Of a DNA stretch of 41,668 bases, positions 32,687 to 41,545 are shown in pieces. Position numbers and translations under genes: made by a program. Every line of letters starts with the position of its first letter. Position 1 is the stretch's first letter. The notes beneath the pieces are model-generated. The model was not told the DNA's origin. It saw only the letters and a program-made list of their open reading frames with translations, and ran no database searches. The stretch comes from an uncultured Hyphomicrobiales bacterium (GTDB taxonomy: Bacteria; Pseudomonadota; Alphaproteobacteria; Rhizobiales; Beijerinckiaceae), in the NCBI GenBank assembly GCA_903931945.1, contig CAIZEI010000039.1, positions 1 through 41,668 on the forward strand, given 5' to 3'.

Positions 32687-34225
32687 ATGAATGCTCTCCC
32701 GCCGCCACACGTTCTCGCCAGAATCGATGCGCCGGGTCGACTGGCGCTCGGCAAGCCTTTGGCGATTGTCGATATCGGCTCGAATTCCGTGCGGTTGGTC
32801 GCCTATGAGGGCCTGTCGCGCTCGCCTGCGCCGATTTTCAATGAGAAGCAGTTGTGCGGGCTGGGCCGGGGGGTCGCGACCACGGGGCGGCTTTCGAACG
32901 AGGGTATCGAAAAGGCGCTCATCTCGTTGCGGCGGTTTCGCTGCCTTGCGGATATCATCGGGGTGGAGGATTTGCATGTGATCGCCACTGCCGCCGCGCG
33001 CGACGCCAGCAATGGCAAAGCGTTTCTGGCGGCGGCCAAACAGGCGATCGGGGCGCCGATCGAGTTGTTGTCGGGCCAGCGCGAGGCTGAATTGTCAGCG
33101 CTCGGCGTCGTCGCCGGTTTCTACAAGCCCGATGGCGTTGCCGGCGATCTTGGCGGCGGATCGCTGGAACTGAATTCGCTTAAGGGCAGTCGGCTCGGGC
33201 GCGGCGCAAGCATGCCTCTGGGCGGTCTGGCCTTGATGGATATGTCAGGCAAAAACCCCAAACGCGCCTCCAGAATTGCGCGTGAGGCCATTCATGCCTG
33301 CAAGGTCGCCGGAGAGCTGAAGGGTCGCGACTTCTTTGCGATTGGCGGCTCCTGGCGCGCGCTGGCGCGGCTGCACATGCGCCAGCGCAATTACCCGCTC
33401 AATGTGATGCATGGTTATTCCATCGAGGCGAGAGAGGCTTCGGACTTTGCCGCCCTGGTGGAGCGGGTCAATGTCGAAACGCTTGTGAATATCGAATCTG
33501 TCGCGCCGGCGCGGCGGCTGTTGCTGCCCTATGCGGCTGTGGTGTTGCGGGAACTCATCGCTGCGGCCCGGCCAAAGCGCGTCGTTGTATCCGCGCTTGG
33601 CGTGCGCGAAGGCCTGATTTTCGAACGCCTGGAAGCGGCGCGCCGCCGTGCCGACCCTTTGCTGACGGCGGCGCGGGATTTGAACGTTCTGCGCGCGCGG
33701 GCGCCGTTGCATGGCGAGGAGCTTTGCGGCTGGACGGACGATTTCATGCGCTCAACCCATCTGGAAGAGACCGCTGAAGACCGCAGGCTTCGCCATGCCG
33801 CCTGTTTATTGTCTGATATCGGGTGGCGCGCGCATCCAGATTACAGGGGCGAGCAGGCGCTGAATATTATCGCCAATGCCGGATTTGTCGCCATTGATCA
33901 TGAAGGCCGGGCCTATCTTGCGCTTGCCGCCTCTTACCGGCATGCGGGGCCGGATGGCGATGTGAGTCCGCAACTGCGCACCCTTGCGAGCGCAAGAATG
34001 CTGGATCGCGCCCATATTCTGGGCTCTGCGATGCGCGTCGCCTATATTGTTTCGGCGGCCATGCCAGGCGTCCTCGGTCGCTGCCCCCTGACATGCCGGA
34101 AAGGCCAGCTTCGTCTGACGCTGCCCCACGATCTGGCCGATCTTAATGTCGATCGATTGCACGGTCGGCTGAAACAGCTCGCGCGCTTGATCGGACGCGA
34201 GCCGCAGATGATCGTCGCGAAATGA
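32687..34225 (+). CDS. ppx: exopolyphosphatase (Ppx/GppA family)
   Basis: A 512-residue phosphatase of the ASKHA fold. AIVDIGSNSVRLVAYE and GDLGGGSLEL are the two phosphate-binding motifs, and VVSALGVREGLIFERL closes the catalytic domain. The C-terminal part (about residue 330 onward) is an HD-type helical domain as in full-length Ppx. Enzymes of this family release phosphate from polyphosphate and many also cleave pppGpp. The start ATG at 32687 is 3 bases past the ppk stop. The gene ends 6 bases before the convergent aqpZ stop. Confidence 0.95.
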   Translation: MNALPPPHVLARIDAPGRLALGKPLAIVDIGSNSVRLVAYEGLSRSPAPIFNEKQLCGLGRGVATTGRLSNEGIEKALISLRRFRCLADIIGVEDLHVIATAAARDASNGKAFLAAAKQAIGAPIELLSGQREAELSALGVVAGFYKPDGVAGDLGGGSLELNSLKGSRLGRGASMPLGGLALMDMSGKNPKRASRIAREAIHACKVAGELKGRDFFAIGGSWRALARLHMRQRNYPLNVMHGYSIEAREASDFAALVERVNVETLVNIESVAPARRLLLPYAAVVLRELIAAARPKRVVVSALGVREGLIFERLEAARRRADPLLTAARDLNVLRARAPLHGEELCGWTDDFMRSTHLEETAEDRRLRHAACLLSDIGWRAHPDYRGEQALNIIANAGFVAIDHEGRAYLALAASYRHAGPDGDVSPQLRTLASARMLDRAHILGSAMRVAYIVSAAMPGVLGRCPLTCRKGQLRLTLPHDLADLNVDRLHGRLKQLARLIGREPQMIVAK

Positions 34226-34231
34226 AGCGCC

Positions 34232-34924
34232 TTATTCTGTGTCGGCCAGCAGGGCATTGTGAATGAGGCCGGCAATCACGGCGCCTGCGATGGGGGCGAC
34301 CCAGAACAGCCACAACTGGCCGATCGCCCAATCGCCGACGAACAGAGCCTGACTTGTCGAGCGGGCCGGATTGACGGACGTATTGGTGATCGGAATCGAG
34401 ATCAGGTGGATGAGCGTCAGCCCAAGGCCGATCGCGATTGGCGCAAAACCCGGCGCCGCCCGCTTTTCCGTCGAACCCAGAATGATCAACAGGAAAAAGC
34501 CCGTCAGCAGGGTTTCTGCAATCAGGGCGGACGCCATGGAAAAGCCGCCCGGCGAATGTTCGCCGTAGCCATTGGCCGCAAAGCCGCCGATGGTTTTGAA
34601 ATCGCTCTTGCCACTCACAATCAGGTAAAGCGCGCCTGCGGCCACGATCGCGCCAACAACCTGCGCGATGACATAGGGAATGAATTCATTCCAGGAAAAA
34701 CGACCGGCAGCGGCCAGGCCGGCGGATACCGCAGGATTGAAATGGCCGCCTGAAATCGGGCCAACCGCATAGGCCATCGTCAGTACGGTCAGGCCGAAAG
34801 CCAGCGCGACGCCAGCAAAACCAATTCCCAATTGCGGGAAAGCTGCGGCGAAGACGGCGCTGCCGCATCCCCCGAAGACCAGCCAGAATGTGCCGAAAAA
34901 TTCAGCGAGCAATTTGCGTGACAT
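34232..34924 (-). CDS. aqpZ: aquaporin Z
   Basis: A 230-residue water channel with six membrane helices and two half-helices. The NPA motifs are in GGHFNPAVS (residues 63-65) and [11 protein letters not shown]. The selectivity filter matches AqpZ rather than glycerol channels: Phe43, a His in [11 protein letters not shown], Thr in NTSVNP and the Arg of the second NPAR. The ATG at 34924 has GGAGG five bases upstream; an ATG four codons earlier exists. It is convergent with ppx and stands alone. Confidence 0.96.
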   Translation of the reverse strand: MSRKLLAEFFGTFWLVFGGCGSAVFAAAFPQLGIGFAGVALAFGLTVLTMAYAVGPISGGHFNPAVSAGLAAAGRFSWNEFIPYVIAQVVGAIVAAGALYLIVSGKSDFKTIGGFAANGYGEHSPGGFSMASALIAETLLTGFFLLIILGSTEKRAAPGFAPIAIGLGLTLIHLISIPITNTSVNPARSTSQALFVGDWAIGQLWLFWVAPIAGAVIAGLIHNALLADTE

Positions 34925-35023
34925 CGATTCCTCCACAATGATTCATGGTTCCACAGCGCCAAGCTATGCCTTAAAGTCGATGTTTGGCAAATTTTTGCGG
35001 CAATCGGGACCGGGCGCTGCCTG

Positions 35024-35577
35024 TCAGGGTCTACGGATTCGCGCGCGAAGCGATTTTCCTTCGCGGAAAATATCGATCGTTTCGCCGGGTCCGAGCTTTC
35101 CAAGCGCCTGATCCGCATCGGGCAGGACGATGGTCGCTTCGCCGTTCAGCATCACAATGACCCGCTTTTGCTCCATGAGCGCCCTGCCGCCCCATTGTTT
35201 GAATGTGCGGTAATAGGGCGGACGCTTCCAGGCGTTCGGGCGGGCAGGGTCCACTGTCACCATCATGGCCGCATAATGACGTGCAATCCAGATGACAAAT
35301 CCAGAGATTTCCGGCTTCCAGTCCGGCGCAAGATTGGGATCGACCCGCCAGCCGCAAAAAAATTCCGGCACTCGGAGGGCCGCGTCGAGTGGATGGCGCA
35401 ACCGGGTCCCGGCGCCGTATGGGCGCAATATGTTCCAGCGGGCTTGTTCAATTCCTCTATTCTGAAAACTTTGCAGCAGAGATTGCAGGCGCCGCACGCA
35501 CGGTCGGGAATGGTTTGCCCGAACGAATCCGCAAGGTCTTCAGCAACGCTTTCTGCGGAAGGACGAAGAGGGGTCAA
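35024..35577 (-). pseudogene. frameshifted YkgJ-family cysteine cluster protein
   Basis: Two overlapping minus-strand frames together give one family member. The first (from TTG 35577) encodes ACGACNLCCKVF, then YCAHTAPGPGCAIHSTRPSECRNFF, the Cys-rich pattern of the YkgJ (Fe-S or zinc-binding) family. It then enters a non-homologous frame. The second supplies the expected continuation FFCGWRVDPNLAPDWKP and runs to the stop at 35024. The break falls exactly on a T7 tract (complement 35356-35362); one more T would restore a 184-residue protein. Either a base is missing by sequencing error, the gene is broken, or slippage restores it. The TTG start is uncertain. Confidence 0.75.
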
Positions 35578-35676
35578 CGGCGCCGGGCTCCGGTTTGTGC
35601 TGGACCGCGCTTTGGGGTCTTGAAGCCCATTCGAGCGAATGTTCGGGTTGGGATCGTCTCGCGGTCTCGCCGCAAT

Positions 35677-36861
35677 CTAATGTGTCGCCGCGCCGCTGGC
35701 CAGTTCATGCTCATCTTGCCATTCGAGGGCGACGACCTTGCCTTTTTCGACTGTCAGGGCGAGGCGCCCATGCTTCAATTCCAGCGCCTTGGCGCCAAAG
35801 ATCTCGCGTCGCCAGCCGGACAGGGCAGGCGTTTTGGCGCGATCGTCCGACGCAATCACTTCCAGTTCTTCGACGGTCGCGATCATTTTGGCGGCAACGC
35901 CGGACTTTTCCGAGACCTGCCGTAAAAGCACTTTCAACAGTTCAACCGTGGCCCCTCCATTGGAGCCGCTACGGGGGCGCTCCAGTTTAGGGAGGGATTT
36001 CGGGTCGCGGGAAAGACCCCGCTGGATGGCGGCCAGCAATTCGGCGCCGCCCCTGGATTTTTCCATCCCGCGGGGAGTCGAGCGCAGATACGCCAGTGTT
36101 TCGGCGTCCTTGGGCGCGGCAAGCGCGATATCGATCAGCGCATCGTCTTTCAGGACTCGCGAGCGCGGCACATTGCGTGATTGCGCTTCGCGCTCGCGCC
36201 AGGCTGCCACCTCCATCAGGACTGCGAGGTCGCGTGGCTTACGGGCCCGGCCACGCAACCGCTCCCATGCGTTATCGGGATGCTGTTCATATGTGGCCGG
36301 CGACTGCAGCACGGACATTTCGTCCCGGACCCACGATGTTCTGCCGGTTTTCTCAAGTTCAGCAATGAGATAGCGATAGACCTTACGGAGATGGGTGACG
36401 TCCGCCAACGCATATACGATCTGCGCCTCGGTGAGCGGGCGGCGGGACCAATCGGTGAAACGCGAGGATTTGTCGACGCTGACTTTGCAGATCGCCTGAA
36501 CAAGATCCCCATACGACACTTGATCGCCAAAGCCGCAGACCATGGCCGCGACCTGGGTGTCGAACAGCGGCGAGGGTATTATTTGAGATAAATGCCAAAT
36601 AATTTCAAGGTCTTGCCTCGCGGCGTGAAAGACTTTGGTGACGTTCTCATTGGTCATCAGTTCGAAGAAGGGACCGAGATCGAGGCCTTCGGCCAGGGCG
36701 TCGATCGCGACGGCCTCGTCATCGCTGGCGATCTGGATGACGCAAACCATCGGCCAGAACGTCGTCTCTCTTAAAAACTCCGTATCGACGGTGACAAAGG
36801 ATTGCTGGGCAAACCGTGCGCAGGCCGCGTGGAGTTCAATCGTCGTGGAAATACAGGTCAT
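35677..36861 (-). CDS. rnd: ribonuclease D
   Basis: A 394-residue 3'-to-5' exoribonuclease for tRNA end maturation. The DEDD active site is intact: Asp26 and Glu28 in [10 protein letters not shown], Asp84 in HAARQDLEI, and Tyr150/Asp154 in YALADVTHL. An HRDC domain follows (about residues 205-290), then a second HRDC-like region and a basic, variable tail. The ATG at 36861 is used; an in-frame start at 36924 adds 21 residues and lacks family similarity. It is divergent from the unknown gene at 37014 and lies 99 bases upstream of the YkgJ-like gene. Confidence 0.94.
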   Translation of the reverse strand: MTCISTTIELHAACARFAQQSFVTVDTEFLRETTFWPMVCVIQIASDDEAVAIDALAEGLDLGPFFELMTNENVTKVFHAARQDLEIIWHLSQIIPSPLFDTQVAAMVCGFGDQVSYGDLVQAICKVSVDKSSRFTDWSRRPLTEAQIVYALADVTHLRKVYRYLIAELEKTGRTSWVRDEMSVLQSPATYEQHPDNAWERLRGRARKPRDLAVLMEVAAWREREAQSRNVPRSRVLKDDALIDIALAAPKDAETLAYLRSTPRGMEKSRGGAELLAAIQRGLSRDPKSLPKLERPRSGSNGGATVELLKVLLRQVSEKSGVAAKMIATVEELEVIASDDRAKTPALSGWRREIFGAKALELKHGRLALTVEKGKVVALEWQDEHELASGAATH

Positions 36862-37013
36862 CAAGCGGGATATATCCGACTCGCGCTGGACTGGCGAGCG
36901 ATCTGTGCGGTCAAATTGGCGCACGTCGGGCTTATTTTATTAAGCCGGCTGAAACCATATTCACGCCATGGTGTTCGGGCATTCAGGTCTAGCGTGATTT
37001 TTTCGGGATTTCA

Positions 37014-37763
37014 GTGGCCTATCTTGAACCACCTCCATTTCCGGCGCCAGTTGTTGTCGAAAAGGACATTGGCGGCCTCGTTGCGGACTATCAGGCGCAG
37101 ACGGAACAATACAGACGCGAAGGGCGCGAGGTGCGTTTGCACGAATGCCGCTCCGCCTGCACTCTGGCGCTCAGCCTGCCCAATGTCTGCGTTTACCCGT
37201 CAAGCCTTCTGAAGTTTCACAAAGCCTATGACTGGAACACAAAAATTCGCGACGAGACTGTATCCGCTGAACTGATGGCGGCCTATCCCGTCGCTGTGCA
37301 GGCCCGTTTGGGAGAATTGACCGCCAATTACAAGGTACTGACCGGCGGCGAGCTCATCGCGCTCGGCGTGCGCGACTGCACGGTGACGCAGGTTCAGATG
37401 GCGAATGTCAGCAGGCCGGCTACGCCAAAATCCGGGGCTCCGGATATCGTGGGGGTCTTGCTCGCCGCGTTGACGGCCAAGCCGGCGGGACACAGCCAGA
37501 CGGTCGCGTCGCTTGAATCGACGTCCGACGCGCCTGCGGCAGCCCACAAAGCTGCTTTGGCGATCATTGAAATCGCGCCGCAGCCACCCCGTCGTCCGTC
37601 CGATATCGCTCCTCCAGGGCAGGCGATTGCAGACGCCGAGGCGCCCTTGCCGCCCCGCCGGCCGGTTCAGCTGACCTGGGCGGTCGGCCTGCCGCAACTG
37701 ATTGCCGGCGCGCAGCCCACGCTGCCCTATGGCGTTTTGTCCTATTCTGACTTCCGCCGGTGA
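37014..37763 (+). CDS. protein of unknown function with N-terminal Cys-rich domain and Pro-rich tail
   Basis: A 249-residue frame from GTG 37014. Residues 15-100 form a compact domain with KDIGGLVADYQAQTEQYRREG, then Cys45, Cys49 and Cys59 (LHECRSACTLAL and NVCVYPS) and a FHKAYDW motif. This resembles a group of rhizobial periplasmic proteins with a ClpP-like fold (GG..., SACT), but I cannot name a family firmly. Residues after about 135 are Ala/Pro-rich with RRPSDIAPPG repeats and probably disordered. The homologues I have in mind are exported, but no signal peptide is encoded: the frame is closed by a TAG at 36990. The N-terminus may therefore be truncated. Confidence 0.6.
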   Translation: MAYLEPPPFPAPVVVEKDIGGLVADYQAQTEQYRREGREVRLHECRSACTLALSLPNVCVYPSSLLKFHKAYDWNTKIRDETVSAELMAAYPVAVQARLGELTANYKVLTGGELIALGVRDCTVTQVQMANVSRPATPKSGAPDIVGVLLAALTAKPAGHSQTVASLESTSDAPAAAHKAALAIIEIAPQPPRRPSDIAPPGQAIADAEAPLPPRRPVQLTWAVGLPQLIAGAQPTLPYGVLSYSDFRR

Positions 37764-37997
37764 CGCTCCGCCGGTCTCTCATCTGGCAGAATCTGTGACA
37801 TTCTCGCAACGATGCAAAATCATCTTTGTCTTGCCGGATTCCGGCATTGGCCGCGCCGCTTTTCAGCCATAAACCGCTCGCTAATCCTGTTGGTCTAAAC
37901 TTATCGAAAGTCCAGCGGTCGGTGCGTTGAAGTCGTCCTGACGCCGCTGATGCGGCAAGTCCGGGCGACGGAATTTGGTTTATGGGGTGTTTTTTCA
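37764..37997. promoter_or_regulatory. ilvD upstream region with two small hairpins
   Basis: About 230 bases without a gene. TGCCGG-ATT-CCGGCA (37832-37846) and GCCGC-TGAT-GCGGC (37943-37956) are perfect short hairpins; the second is 42 bases before the ilvD ATG. No leader peptide rich in Ile, Val or Leu is visible, so classical attenuation is not supported. No clear promoter was found. Confidence 0.35.
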
Positions 37998-39731
37998 ATG
38001 GATGACGCCAAGCGTTTCGATAAGGCCCGGCTTCCCAGTCGCCATGTGACCGAAGGTCCGGCGCGGGCGCCGCATCGTTCCTATCTTTACGCCATGGGAT
38101 TGACGGACCATCAGGTGCATCAGCCGCTGGTCGGGGTTGTGTCGGCCTGGAATGAGGCAGCGCCTTGCAACATTGCGCTCATGCGTCAGGCGCAGGCGGT
38201 CAAAAAGGGCGTGGCTGCCGGCGGTGGCACGCCGCGCGAATTTTGCACCATCACAGTCACCGACGGCATCGCCATGGGGCATGGCGGCATGAAAGCCTCG
38301 CTCGTGTCGCGCGAAGTCATTGCCGATTCTGTTGAACTCACAATGCGCGGTCATTGCTATGACGCGATGGTCGGGCTCGCCGGCTGCGACAAATCGCTGC
38401 CGGGCATGATGATGGCGATGGTACGCCTCAATGTTCCCTCGGTTTTCATTTATGGCGGCTCCATCCTTCCCGGCACCTTCAAGGGTCAGCCTGTCACCGT
38501 GCAGGATTTGTTTGAGGCGGTCGGCAAGCATTCGGTGGGTCAGATGTCCGATGAGGACCTTGACGAACTCGAACATGTCGCCTGTCCCTCCGCGGGCGCG
38601 TGTGGCGCGCAGTTCACCGCCAATACAATGGCGACGGTCTCTGAAGCCATAGGTCTGGCTTTGCCCTATTCGGCCGGAGCTCCGGCCCCTTATGAAATCC
38701 GCGACCATTTCTGCATGACGGCGGGGGAAGTGGTGATGGACCTCATCGCCAAAAACATCCGCCCGCGCGATATCGTGACATTGAAAGCGCTCGAAAACGC
38801 CGCCACGGTGGTTGCAGCCTCAGGCGGTTCGACAAATGCTGCGCTGCATTTGCCCGCCATCGCCAACGAATGCGGCATCAAATTCGACCTGTTCGATGTG
38901 GCTGAAATTTTCCGACGCACGCCCTATGTGGCGGACCTGAAGCCAGGTGGCAAATACGTCGCCAAGGATATGTTTGAGGTCGGCGGCATCCCGCTGATGA
39001 TGAAGACGCTACTCGACCATGGCTTCCTTCATGGCGATTGCCTGACGGTCACAGGCCGGACGATCGCCGAGAACCTCGCCAAGGTGAAATGGAACGACAA
39101 GCAGGATGTGATTTATCCCGCAAACAAACCAATCACGGTCACGGGCGGCGTGGTTGGACTGCGCGGCAATCTGGCGCCCGAAGGCGCGATCGTGAAAGTC
39201 GCCGGTATGCCGGAAGACAAGCAGCGCTTCTCAGGGCCGGCGCGATGCTTCGATACAGAAGAGAAGTGCTTTGAGGCCGTGCGCACCAAGCAATACAAAG
39301 AGGGCGACGTGCTTGTCATTCGCTACGAGGGGCCGAAGGGCGGCCCCGGCATGCGCGAGATGCTGGCGACGACCGCTTCGCTCTACGGGCAGGGGATGGG
39401 CGACAAGGTTGCGCTCATCACCGACGGTCGTTTCTCGGGCGCAACGCGCGGCTTCTGCGTGGGTCATGTCGGGCCGGAGGCGGCTGTCGGAGGCCCGATT
39501 GCGCTTTTGAAAGATGGCGACATCGTCACGCTCGATGCTGTCAAGGGCGAGTTGAGCTGCAATGTCAGCGAGGCCGAATTCGCCGAGCGGCGCAAGACGT
39601 GGAAGCCGCGCGAACATGAGTATGGGTCGGGGGCGATCTGGAAATATGCGCAAACCGTGGGCGCAGCCCGCGATGGCGCCGTTACGCATCCCGGGTTTAA
39701 AGGCGAGAAGCACGTTTATGCCGACCAGTGA
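37998..39731 (+). CDS. ilvD: dihydroxy-acid dehydratase
   Basis: A 577-residue Fe-S dehydratase that makes the 2-keto acids for valine, isoleucine and leucine. Conserved elements are YAMGLTDHQ, AWNEAAPCN (cluster Cys), ISDGIAMGH-type TVTDGIAMGHGGMK, GLAGCDKSLPGMMMA and CPSAGACGAQFTANTM (cluster Cys), GGSTNAALHLPAIA, and the C-terminal TDGRFSGATRGFCVGHVGPEA. Length fits. The ATG at 37998 is preferred over an ORF start 48 bases upstream. The next gene's start overlaps its last 14 bases. Confidence 0.96.
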   Translation: MDDAKRFDKARLPSRHVTEGPARAPHRSYLYAMGLTDHQVHQPLVGVVSAWNEAAPCNIALMRQAQAVKKGVAAGGGTPREFCTITVTDGIAMGHGGMKASLVSREVIADSVELTMRGHCYDAMVGLAGCDKSLPGMMMAMVRLNVPSVFIYGGSILPGTFKGQPVTVQDLFEAVGKHSVGQMSDEDLDELEHVACPSAGACGAQFTANTMATVSEAIGLALPYSAGAPAPYEIRDHFCMTAGEVVMDLIAKNIRPRDIVTLKALENAATVVAASGGSTNAALHLPAIANECGIKFDLFDVAEIFRRTPYVADLKPGGKYVAKDMFEVGGIPLMMKTLLDHGFLHGDCLTVTGRTIAENLAKVKWNDKQDVIYPANKPITVTGGVVGLRGNLAPEGAIVKVAGMPEDKQRFSGPARCFDTEEKCFEAVRTKQYKEGDVLVIRYEGPKGGPGMREMLATTASLYGQGMGDKVALITDGRFSGATRGFCVGHVGPEAAVGGPIALLKDGDIVTLDAVKGELSCNVSEAEFAERRKTWKPREHEYGSGAIWKYAQTVGAARDGAVTHPGFKGEKHVYADQ

Positions 39732-40551
39732 CCGGATTGCTTTTGGCCTGACCATCCTTTGCAGCCTCGCATTTTCGCTGCACGGCGCCCGTGCGCTCGA
39801 CGACGTGAAAGCGCAGGCAAGCGACCGCGCGGCCATGCGGATGTTTCACGACCCGCGGCAGGCGATGTCGCAATTCCTGCAAGACTATCGCAGCGGTTCG
39901 GGCGCGTCCTCGATCGAGGCTCTTCGCTATGCAGCTGACGGCGGCGAACCGCTTGCGCGCTGGAAACTTGGTTCGATGTATGCGGCCGGCGATGGCGTCC
40001 AACGCGACGATTTCAAGGCCTACGAGTATTTTCTGAAGATTGTGCAGGCCTATGACGATTCCGAGCCTTCGCTGCGCGAGAGCTCCATTGTCGCGAGCGC
40101 CTTTGTCGCAGTCGGCGCCTATTCCCTGACCGGGATCGCCAATAGCCGGCTCATGCGCGATCCCGACCGGGCGATGCGTATGTTCACCATAGCGGCGACG
40201 GAATTCCGCGACCCCAACGCCCAGTACAATCTTGGGCGCATGTATTTCTCCGGCGATGGATTGCCAAAGGACGCGCGCCGGAGCGCGCAGTGGTTGCGGC
40301 TTGCCGCCGAGAAGAACCATATGGAAGCGCAGGCGCTGCTCGGTCAGATCTATTTTGACGGCGCGGACGGCGTGCAACGCCAGCGGGCCATGGGTTTGAT
40401 GTATCTGACAATGGCGCGCGACAGCGCGGGGGATCGCATACCCGCGCAATGGATTGTCGATTCCTACGATCGCGCAATGGCTGCGGCCAGTCCCGAGGAT
40501 CGCCAGGGCGCGCTTGCCTATTTGCGCAGCCATCTTGAGGCGCGGCGCTGA
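39718..40551 (+). CDS. exoR: Sel1-repeat periplasmic protein, ExoR-like
   Basis: A 277-residue protein with a signal peptide (about residues 1-26, ending ARA) followed by helical repeats of the Sel1/TPR type: ALRYAADGGEPLARWKLGSMY, then AQYNLGRMYFSGDGL and AQWLRLAAEKNHMEAQALLGQ. The repeat order, the YAAGDGV..DDFKAYEYF segment, the length and the C-terminal DRIPAQWI...SPEDR region resemble ExoR of rhizobia, the periplasmic inhibitor of the ExoS-ChvI kinase that controls exopolysaccharide and motility. No exoS/chvI genes are nearby, so the role is inferred from family alone. The ATG at 39718 overlaps ilvD by 14 bases. Confidence 0.75.
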   Translation: MPTSDRIAFGLTILCSLAFSLHGARALDDVKAQASDRAAMRMFHDPRQAMSQFLQDYRSGSGASSIEALRYAADGGEPLARWKLGSMYAAGDGVQRDDFKAYEYFLKIVQAYDDSEPSLRESSIVASAFVAVGAYSLTGIANSRLMRDPDRAMRMFTIAATEFRDPNAQYNLGRMYFSGDGLPKDARRSAQWLRLAAEKNHMEAQALLGQIYFDGADGVQRQRAMGLMYLTMARDSAGDRIPAQWIVDSYDRAMAAASPEDRQGALAYLRSHLEARR

Positions 40552-40587
40552 GAGGCGACCGGATTTTCATTCCGCCCGTGGTTTGCG

Positions 40588-40956
40588 ATGATTGGCGCTT
40601 CCTTCAAAATGATTTTCTTCGGCTGCCTGTTCGTTTTCAGCCTGGCAAGTTCACTGCGTTATTTCTGGCGCGGGTTTCATTGGATGACTGTCTACGGAAC
40701 CGTTGTCGCCCATCATGAGCGAACGGTCGGCGCACAGCGTGTGACCGTTATCGAGGCCAGCTACACTTTTAACAAGACATCCTACACCAGCGAATTGAAC
40801 GATACGGCGACGCCCTTCCGTTGCGCGGTGGGGCGTCGCGTCGAACTGCTGGTCGATCCGAAGAATCCGGCCCATCCCCTCATGAACGACGTGCGTCAGC
40901 TTTATATTTCAGCCACTCTCAGCCTGTTTGCGATCATCGGCCTGATGTTTGTTTAA
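40588..40956 (+). CDS. DUF3592-like membrane protein
   Basis: A 122-residue protein with one membrane helix at each end (about residues 6-23 and 103-121) and a soluble middle of beta-strand character: TVYGTVVAHHERTVGAQRVT, then ASYTFNKTSYTSE and VGRRVELLVDPKNPAHPLMN. The pattern of a strand, VxY-type sequence, and a VDPKNP motif is that of DUF3592 proteins. Their function is not known. It follows the ExoR-like gene by 36 bases and may share its transcript. The ATG at 40588 has no strong ribosome site. Confidence 0.75.
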   Translation: MIGASFKMIFFGCLFVFSLASSLRYFWRGFHWMTVYGTVVAHHERTVGAQRVTVIEASYTFNKTSYTSELNDTATPFRCAVGRRVELLVDPKNPAHPLMNDVRQLYISATLSLFAIIGLMFV

Positions 40957-41260
40957 TAAGCCTGAAATCGCCGAACGCGCGATATTCCAATGCGCCTTAA
41001 CTTTTGGAACTGAAGGGGGGCAGAGCATGGACGAATCGCTTCCCGGCGTTCGTTGGCGGCTTGTTCTTGGCTGGAATGGTCGTTGCGCCAGACAACCGCG
41101 CTATTCCTAGAGGCGCATTGCGCAAGCTTGTGGCGGCGGGCAAGCATTTTACGCGCCGACGTTAATCTTTTGTCCCGCATTGGCGCATAAGCTTGGGGTG
41201 ACAGCGGGCGCCGTTGCGTTGTATTCATTCGCAGGCGCTTGCGCCCGGAGGAATGGTCGA
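40957..41260. other. intergenic region with doubtful small ORFs
   Basis: About 300 bases. After an AAGGGGGG ribosome-site-like stretch, an ATG at 41027 opens a 27-codon frame; in another frame a TTG at 41004 opens 53 codons with a hydrophobic segment (FPAFVGGLFLAGMVVA) that looks like a membrane or signal segment, to a TAA at 41165. Neither has enough support to call. A minus-strand ORF covering 40953-41390 has biased Arg/Ser composition and is a shadow. Confidence 0.3.
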
Positions 41261-41545
41261 TTGAGCGCGCGCGAGAAGCAGACGGGTACGAGCAGCGCAG
41301 CTGAGGAACCCGAGCGCTATACCGCGCTCTACGATCCCGACACTGTTTATCCCGCCCGGATGGCTGACGCGGACACCGGCGTCGGTTCAAACGACAGTGA
41401 AAGCGAAGACAGCGGCGCCGCAGGCCCTTCGCTTTATGCGAAAGGCGAAAAGGTGCGGGCGCGCACGGGTCCGGGCGAAGACGTCGTCAAACGCATTGCC
41501 GACCGCATCGAGCGGCGCGCAAAAAGTCGCAAACCGACGGCTTAG
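41261..41545 (+). CDS. small polar protein of unknown function
   Basis: A TTG at 41261 with GGAGGA eight bases upstream opens a 94-residue frame. The product is polar and acidic in the middle (TALYDPDTVYPARM, then DTGVGSNDSESEDSGAAG) and basic at the end (VKRIADRIERRAKSRK). There is no signal or membrane segment. I recognise no family. The stop TAG (41543-41545) coincides with the apparent left end of the IS630 element, so the original C-terminus may have been cut. A longer frame starting at 41180 exists. Confidence 0.5.
   Translation: MSAREKQTGTSSAAEEPERYTALYDPDTVYPARMADADTGVGSNDSESEDSGAAGPSLYAKGEKVRARTGPGEDVVKRIADRIERRAKSRKPTA

Noticed and set aside
37764-37997. Branched-chain amino acid attenuator before ilvD
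   Set aside because: No leader ORF rich in Ile, Val or Leu codons and no terminator with a T-run; only two short hairpins.
40953-41390. 145-residue minus-strand ORF
   Set aside because: Arg/Ser-rich composition, no ribosome site, overlaps the better-supported plus-strand ORF at 41261.
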